8,139 bases of DNA from Syntrophaceae bacterium UBA2192. GTDB lineage: Bacteria; Desulfobacterota; Syntrophia; Syntrophales; UBA2192. The position numbers and the translations under genes are program-made. The stretch covers positions 1-8,139 of the forward strand of contig DCVI01000222.1 of assembly GCA_002327315.1 (NCBI GenBank), written 5' to 3'. The notes below the pieces were generated by a model. The model had not been told where the DNA came from and searched no databases. It worked only from the letters and a program-made list of their open reading frames with translations. Position 1 is the stretch's first letter, and the number at the start of each line of letters is the position of its first letter. Positions 4,504-8,139 of the stretch are shown here, piece after piece.

Positions 4504-5271
4504 ATGTCCGACCACGCAGCACCAACAGACAAAGCATCCATCTTTAGGGACGGCGTCCGGGCGGCCTGGCCTATCTGCCTGGGCTACGTGCCCATCGGGC
4601 TTGCCTTCGGCGTACTTGCGCAGAAAGCGGGCCTCTCGCCGCTGGCGATCGGGCTCATGTCGGTGCTGGTCTTCGCGGGAAGCTCCCAGTTCATTGCCGT
4701 GGCCATGCTGGGCACAGGCGCGGGGATCGCGGCCATCGTCGTCACGGCCTTCACCGTCAACCTTCGCCACCTGCTCATGAGCTCCGCCATTTCCGTCTAC
4801 CTGAGGGGGATACACAAGCGCTGGCTGACTCTTTTCGCTTACGGGATCACCGACGAGAGCTTTGCCCTGAACCTGGTTCGGTTCCGCGAGGGAAACTGGG
4901 ACTGGAAGCGGGCGCTGACCGTCAACCACGTCACCAATGCCTTCTGGGTGGCAAGCACCGTCATCGGCGGGCTCGGCGGTGCCCTCATCCCGGCCCATGC
5001 CTTCGGGATCGACTACGCGCTCATGGGCATGTTCCTGTGCCTGCTCGTCTACCAGCTGCGCGGCAGGCTTTACGTCCTGACGGGCCTCATCGCCGGGGCA
5101 GCCGCAGTTGTCCTGTCTCTCCTCATCCCCGGCAACAGCTACATCGTCGCCGCCTCGGTGATCGCGGCAACGGCGGGGCTGTACATACGGAGGCGATGGC
5201 CCTCACTCGCGGCTTCCTCTACCCCGGCGGGAGAGCGGTGTCGTGAGCCCGTCGAACGGAATAAGAGGTGA
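4504..5271 (+). CDS. azlC: AzlC family branched-chain amino acid exporter, large subunit
   Basis: This is the large membrane subunit of the AzlCD (LIV-E) exporter, which in characterised bacteria moves branched-chain amino acids or analogues out of the cell. The 255-residue protein has hydrophobic segments in the AzlC order and family motifs PIGLAFGVLA (30-39), VFAGSSQF (56-63), NLRHLLMS (86-93) and DESFALN (117-123). The start is uncertain: ATG 4504 is chosen, GTG 4492 is in frame, and neither has a clear Shine-Dalgarno. Residues from about 231 form a hydrophilic, Arg-rich tail not typical of AzlC; its DNA (5237-5261) looks like a dispersed repeat, so the C-terminus may have been remodelled. 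The small partner azlD follows. The exact substrate is not shown by sequence. Confidence 0.92.
   Translation: MSDHAAPTDKASIFRDGVRAAWPICLGYVPIGLAFGVLAQKAGLSPLAIGLMSVLVFAGSSQFIAVAMLGTGAGIAAIVVTAFTVNLRHLLMSSAISVYLRGIHKRWLTLFAYGITDESFALNLVRFREGNWDWKRALTVNHVTNAFWVASTVIGGLGGALIPAHAFGIDYALMGMFLCLLVYQLRGRLYVLTGLIAGAAAVVLSLLIPGNSYIVAASVIAATAGLYIRRRWPSLAASSTPAGERCREPVERNKR
5241..5260. repeat. Dispersed-repeat-like sequence at the azlC 3' end
   Basis: TCGTGAGCCCGTCGAACGGA resembles the common proteobacterial intergenic repeat motif containing GTGAGC(C/T)(T/C)GTCGAA (comparison from memory). It is read in frame as the end of azlC. Confidence 0.4.
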
Positions 5272-5305
5272 GTGAAACATGCGATACAAGCAACCTGTAA
5301 TGAAT

Positions 5306-5367
5306 GTCATTCCTGGCTTGACCAGAAATCCAAATATGGACTGGATCCCCGCCTCCGCGGGGATGAC
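5306..5367. repeat. Palindromic dispersed repeat (the element that encodes 'IPAEAGIQ')
   Basis: This 62-bp element starts GTCATTCCTGGC and ends GCGGGGATGAC, so its ends are imperfect inverted repeats. It contains the hairpin CCCCGC-CTCC-GCGGGG (5347-5362). Its minus-strand translation gives VIPAEAGIQ and its plus-strand translation LDPRLRGDD, both familiar from a repeat scattered through many proteobacterial genomes (from memory). It lies between azlC and the core of azlD, and the azlD frame stays open through it. Confidence 0.75.
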
Positions 5368-5397
5368 AATAGAACCCGAAAAGGGACGTCTCAAAGG

Positions 5398-5724
5398 GTG
5401 ATCACAACCGACTACATTCTCCTTTGTCTCGGGATGGGCATCGTGACTTACGTTCCCCGCTGGGTGCCGCTCTTCGCGCTTTCACAGCGAACGCTTCCCC
5501 GCTGGCTCGAGGAGTGGCTCGATCTGATCCCCGCGGCGATCCTGAGCGCCCTGATCCTTCCTTCCCTGGTAACGGCAGGGGAGCCGCGGCAATTGTCTCT
5601 CTGGAACAATGACCTGCTCGTGGCGGTGCCCGTCTTTCTGTTCGCCTTGCGCACGCGGTCCCTGGGGGGAACCGTGGTCCTGGGGATGGCCCTCTACTGG
5701 CTTGCGGGGAAATTTCTCGGATGA
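5398..5724 (+). CDS. azlD: AzlD family branched-chain amino acid exporter, small subunit
   Basis: This is the small membrane subunit that partners AzlC. From GTG 5398 it is 108 residues, matching the usual ~100-110. It has about four hydrophobic segments and the AzlD patterns LGMGIVTYVPRWVPL (9-23), LPRWLEEWLDLIPAAILSAL (33-52) and VPVFLFALRTRSLGGTVVLG (78-97). The start is not decided by a strong Shine-Dalgarno; AAAAGGGA (5379-5386) is eleven bases upstream. The same frame is open back to GTG 5272, directly behind the azlC stop (TGAGTG) with AAGAGG before it. Starting there would add 42 residues made largely of the palindromic repeat (GLDPRLRGDD). I prefer 5398 on family length. Its stop overlaps the ATG of the next transporter (ATGA). 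Confidence 0.88.
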   Translation: MITTDYILLCLGMGIVTYVPRWVPLFALSQRTLPRWLEEWLDLIPAAILSALILPSLVTAGEPRQLSLWNNDLLVAVPVFLFALRTRSLGGTVVLGMALYWLAGKFLG

Positions 5725-6605
5725 TCTACCTCAAGCTCTTCCTCACGGCCGTCTTCTGGGGCGGGACCTTCATTGCGGGGCGCATCCTTGCCCAGGAGGT
5801 GCAACCCTGGTCGGGATCCTTCCTGCGGTTTCTCGTGGCCTCGGTGTGCATGATCCCCCTGGTCTGGCACTTCGAGGGGAGGCTGCAGCCTCTGCGGAAA
5901 AGGCAGCTTCTCCTCGTCTTCCTCTCGGGGATGACGGGTGTGTTTCTCTACAACGTCTTTTTTCTGACGGGCCTGCAGACCATGATGGCCAGCCGCGCTT
6001 CCGTCATCGTGGCTTCGAACCCCGTGTTCATCTCCCTCTTTGCGGCGCTTCTGTTCCGGGGGGAGCGACTGACCCTGGTCAAGATCATCGGAATCGCGCT
6101 CTCCGTCAGCGGGGCTGTTTATGTAATCTCGCGGGGCAATCCTGCCGACATTCTGCAGGGCGGGCTCGGCCGTGGCGAGATGCTCATCTTCGGCTGCGTG
6201 CTGAGCTGGGTGTCCTACTCGCTGATCGGCAAGGTCGTCATGAAGGACGTGCTGCCCGTCTCGGCGGCGACCTATGCCTGCCTCTTCGGCGCCGCGGCCC
6301 TGCTGCCTCCGGCATTGTTCGAGGGCATGGCAGGCAGCCTCGGAAACTACTCGATGCCCGCCTGGCTCTCGATTGCCTACCTGGGCTTTTTCGGCACCTG
6401 CCTCGGGTTTGTCTGGTACTACGAGGGGATCAGGCAGATCGGCCCGTCGAAATCGGCCGTGTTCATCAACTTCGTGCCCATCAGCGCCGTCATCATGGCC
6501 TTCTTCCTGCTCGGGGAGACCATCGACGCGTCGCTTCTCATCGGGGCGGCGCTGGTGCTCTCCGGCATCTACCTGACCAACCGGCCTTCGAAAAGCGCCT
6601 CTTGA
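5721..6605 (+). CDS. DMT superfamily permease (EamA family)
   Basis: This 294-residue inner-membrane protein has two EamA repeats (about 6-137 and 153-286), each of five helices, giving the standard ten-helix drug/metabolite transporter layout. Typical features are FWGGTFIAGR (12-21), the end of the first repeat with NPVFISLFAALLFRGERLT (100-118) and a GIALSVSGAVYVI strand, and the second-repeat counterpart FINFVPISAVIMAFFLLGE (248-266). EamA proteins export amino acids or metabolites or import small solutes; the substrate cannot be read from sequence. ATG 5721 overlaps the azlD TGA (ATGA), so the three genes form one translationally coupled transport operon, which makes amino-acid-related export plausible (inference). 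Confidence 0.92.
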   Translation: MIYLKLFLTAVFWGGTFIAGRILAQEVQPWSGSFLRFLVASVCMIPLVWHFEGRLQPLRKRQLLLVFLSGMTGVFLYNVFFLTGLQTMMASRASVIVASNPVFISLFAALLFRGERLTLVKIIGIALSVSGAVYVISRGNPADILQGGLGRGEMLIFGCVLSWVSYSLIGKVVMKDVLPVSAATYACLFGAAALLPPALFEGMAGSLGNYSMPAWLSIAYLGFFGTCLGFVWYYEGIRQIGPSKSAVFINFVPISAVIMAFFLLGETIDASLLIGAALVLSGIYLTNRPSKSAS

Positions 6606-6626
6606 ATCCGGAAACGATCCCTTGTC

Positions 6627-6663
6627 CCCCGGCATGGAGAGGTTATGGCTCGCCATGACCGGG
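6627..6663. repeat. Palindrome downstream of the DMT permease
   Basis: GGTTATGGC (6641-6649) pairs with GCCATGACC (6652-6660), one pair being G-T. An alternative fold pairs CCCGG-CATGG on the left with CCATG-A-CCGGG on the right. There is no T tract, so it is a repeat-type or mRNA-end structure rather than a clear terminator. Confidence 0.45.
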
Positions 6664-6863
6664 AATTCGCTTGACTTCATCCTGAGCAATGCTATGCTTT
6701 TTCCGGAAATTCACATTTGAGAATTCTCATTTCTATTTCCAGTTCTCTTCGCGAACTCTCTTCTGTTTTCTACGCCATAGTGAAGGTTGTCACCTCACCC
6801 CTAACCTCCTGAACTGCCTCTTGGATGCCGTATGTCGGGGTGTCAACTCAAGATGCCCATGTG

Positions 6864-6905
6864 AATGGCTCCTCTGGAATCCAGGATTCCATCGGGGCCA
6901 TTTTT
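6864..6905 (+). terminator. Long hairpin followed by five T, possible intrinsic terminator
   Basis: AATGGCTCC (6864-6872) pairs with GGGGCCATT (6894-6902), one pair being T-G. After a two-base internal mismatch, TGGAATCC (6875-6882) pairs with GGATTCCA (6884-6891). TTTTT follows at 6901-6905. It lies 258 bases past the permease stop and 129 bases before the next gene. It would end read-through from the transport operon or an unannotated short RNA, or act as a leader attenuator of the metallohydrolase gene. Confidence 0.5.
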
Positions 6906-7033
6906 GTCTGCGGATGACATTTCGAGGGGCCATCCTGCTTCCTGCGGCATTGCTCCTGGCTCTTTCAATCAGGATCGCTGTGCTTCCGCACATTTTACAT
7001 AAGTTCATAACATATGCCGGAAAGGAGGAAGGT

Positions 7034-8086
7034 ATGGACAACGAAATGACAAGAAGGGAGTTTCTGAATGCGACGGCCGTTACGGGCACGGTTCTTCTCG
7101 CGGGGAATCTATTTCCAGGGGTCTCCCGGGCACAAGGGGTGGTCAGGATCCCGGAAGCCGACAGTATCCTGATCACGGTCCTTGCCGACAATTATGTTGA
7201 TGCCACCCGATCAGATGAAAAGATAGCCAAAAGACTCAAGCGAGTGACTTCTCCGCTGGACACCGCACCGCACGGCGAGCACGGTCTGTCCTACCAGATA
7301 GAAACCGTCGTCGACGGGAAATCTCACTGCTGCCTTTTCGATTTTGGCTCCGATCCCCAGGGGGTCATGAAAAACATGAAGCTCCTGAAGGTCGATCCGG
7401 CAAAAGTCGAAGCCCTTGGGATCAGCCACGACCACTGGGATCATCAGCAGGCTTTTCTTGAGATCATGAGATCAAATAAGGATGCGTTCCGAAAAGGCAC
7501 TCCTCTTTATGTCGGAGAGCCATTCTTTGTGGGAACGTATCAGAGGTTGCCCAATGGAAATGTCATCAGCCTGCTGGGCCTGAAAAAAGAGGATGTCGAA
7601 GGGCTCGGCTTTATCAAGATTGTGGAGATAAAAGGCCCTGCCCCGTTCATCCCCGGAGCTTATTTCACAGGTAAGGTCGAGCAGGTTACGGACTATGAAA
7701 AAGTGCCGCCCAGATTTGTGGACAAGAAAGGCGACGACTATGTGCCGACAACCTTCCCCGGCGAGCAAGCTGTGATCCTGAATGCAAAGGGAAAGGGGCT
7801 GGTTGTGCTTTCCGCGTGTGCCCACAGGGGGATTGTGAACACCGTCAAACACGCCCAGAAGATAACCGGAATCGAAAAAGTGTACCTGGTGATGGGCGGG
7901 TTCCATTTGACTGGCGCCAAACCGGAGGTGATTCAAAAAACGGTTGCCGATATCAAAGCGATCAATCCGCAATACATTGTGCCGACCCATTGCACCGGAT
8001 TCGAGGCTGTTGAAGCATTCAGCAAGGAGATGCCCAATCAGTTCATCATTAACACCGCCGGCACAAAATACGTCATCACGGTATAG
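7034..8086 (+). CDS. Tat-exported metallo-beta-lactamase-fold hydrolase (COG1237-like)
   Basis: This 350-residue precursor opens with a twin-arginine signal: TRREFLN (6-12), a hydrophobic core to about 26, and a probable cut after SRA (31-33). The mature part has metallo-beta-lactamase motifs: SHDHWDH (131-137, HxHxDH), SACAHRGIVN (260-269, H264), MGGFHLTG (287-294, H291) and PTHCTGF (317-323, H319). The SACAHRGIVNT...GGFHLTGA...PTHCTG series is typical of COG1237, often annotated as dihydropterin-aminobenzene-phosphate synthase; that name comes from archaeal pterin chemistry and should not be transferred. Tat export suggests a folded, metal-loaded periplasmic enzyme of unknown substrate. ATG 7034 has AAAGGAGG (7021-7028) five bases upstream; the longer open frame from 6689 is not supported. 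Its base composition looks less GC-rich than its neighbours, so acquisition by transfer is possible. Confidence 0.9.
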   Translation: MDNEMTRREFLNATAVTGTVLLAGNLFPGVSRAQGVVRIPEADSILITVLADNYVDATRSDEKIAKRLKRVTSPLDTAPHGEHGLSYQIETVVDGKSHCCLFDFGSDPQGVMKNMKLLKVDPAKVEALGISHDHWDHQQAFLEIMRSNKDAFRKGTPLYVGEPFFVGTYQRLPNGNVISLLGLKKEDVEGLGFIKIVEIKGPAPFIPGAYFTGKVEQVTDYEKVPPRFVDKKGDDYVPTTFPGEQAVILNAKGKGLVVLSACAHRGIVNTVKHAQKITGIEKVYLVMGGFHLTGAKPEVIQKTVADIKAINPQYIVPTHCTGFEAVEAFSKEMPNQFIINTAGTKYVITV

Positions 8087-8100
8087 GAGCTTGATTGCAG

Positions 8101-8136
8101 CCGCCCTTGATTGTGATCAATCGGGATAGGGGGCGG
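8101..8136 (+). terminator. Hairpin after the metallohydrolase gene
   Basis: CCGCCC (8101-8106) pairs with GGGCGG (8131-8136), and the interior GATTG (8109-8113) pairs with CAATC (8118-8122). It is placed 14 bases after the stop, as expected of a terminator, but the window ends before any T tract can be seen. Confidence 0.4.
8107..8120. promoter_or_regulatory. FNR-type palindrome TTGAT-N4-ATCAA
   Basis: TTGATTGTGATCAA is an exact match to the TTGAT-N4-ATCAA consensus of FNR/ANR-type oxygen-responsive regulators. It is 21 bases past the metallohydrolase stop and near the window end, so any target promoter would lie to the right. Confidence 0.45.
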
Positions 8137-8139
8137 TCG

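Larger units (their letters stand above)
6606..7033. other. Gene-free spacer between the permease and the Tat metallohydrolase
   Basis: This 428-base gap holds two hairpins (listed separately) and the Shine-Dalgarno of the downstream gene (7021-7028). One forward frame stays open from 6689 into that gene, but it lacks family similarity and a ribosome-binding site, so I read it as non-coding. GTTCTCTTCGCGAAC (6740-6754) is a small inverted repeat. I see no convincing promoter; the AT-rich stretch 6994-7016 is the most likely area. Confidence 0.5.

Noticed and set aside
5203..5394. Minus-strand small protein containing VIPAEAGIQ
   Set aside because: This is the well-known spurious translation of a dispersed palindromic repeat, overlapping azlC and azlD on the other strand.
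6689..7033. 115-codon N-terminal extension of the Tat metallohydrolase
   Set aside because: The extension has no ribosome-binding site and is not protein-like. The twin-arginine signal begins naturally at ATG 7034 with a strong Shine-Dalgarno.

Overview
The window is GC-rich bacterial chromosome with purine-rich Shine-Dalgarno sequences (AAAGGAGG recurs), short operons, dispersed palindromic repeats of the kind common in Proteobacteria and Desulfobacterota, and a Tat-exported metallohydrolase. I lean towards a deltaproteobacterium (Desulfobacterota, syntroph- or sulfate-reducer-like). This is an inference from gene content and style, because no rRNA or marker gene is present.

Layout from left to right: (i) 2-316, the C-terminal end of a plus-strand metallo-beta-lactamase-fold (RNase Z-like) hydrolase. 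(ii) About 341-465, a minus-strand remnant of a bacterial group IIC-like intron (domains V and VI), just beyond the terminator of the next operon. (iii) 497-1900, a minus-strand operon of three different small heat shock proteins (Hsp20), with a candidate promoter near 1983-2010 and a structured 5' leader. (iv) 2119-3287, a minus-strand pair in which a YbaK/ProX-type aminoacyl-tRNA deacylase is translationally coupled (ATGA overlap) to a seven-helix membrane protein of uncertain function. (v) 3288-3530, a repeat-rich spacer. (vi) 3551-4336, exodeoxyribonuclease III on the plus strand. (vii) 4337-4503, a spacer with a long imperfect inverted repeat. (viii) 4504-6605, a plus-strand transport operon of azlC, azlD and a DMT/EamA permease, with repeat-derived sequence at the azlC/azlD junction. 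(ix) 6606-7033, a 428-base spacer with two hairpins. (x) 7034-8086, a Tat-signal metallo-beta-lactamase-fold protein of the COG1237 type. (xi) 8087-8139, a spacer with a perfect FNR-type palindrome inside a larger hairpin.

Functional themes are protein-folding stress (three sHsps), translation quality control (YbaK-like), DNA repair (Xth) and amino-acid or metabolite export (AzlCD plus EamA). The genes are ordinary chromosomal modules. No defence, phage or CRISPR system is visible. The most notable signals lie between the genes: the intron remnant placed after a terminator, an in-frame palindromic element at azlC/azlD, the coupled YbaK/7TM pair, and the FNR-like site at the right edge.
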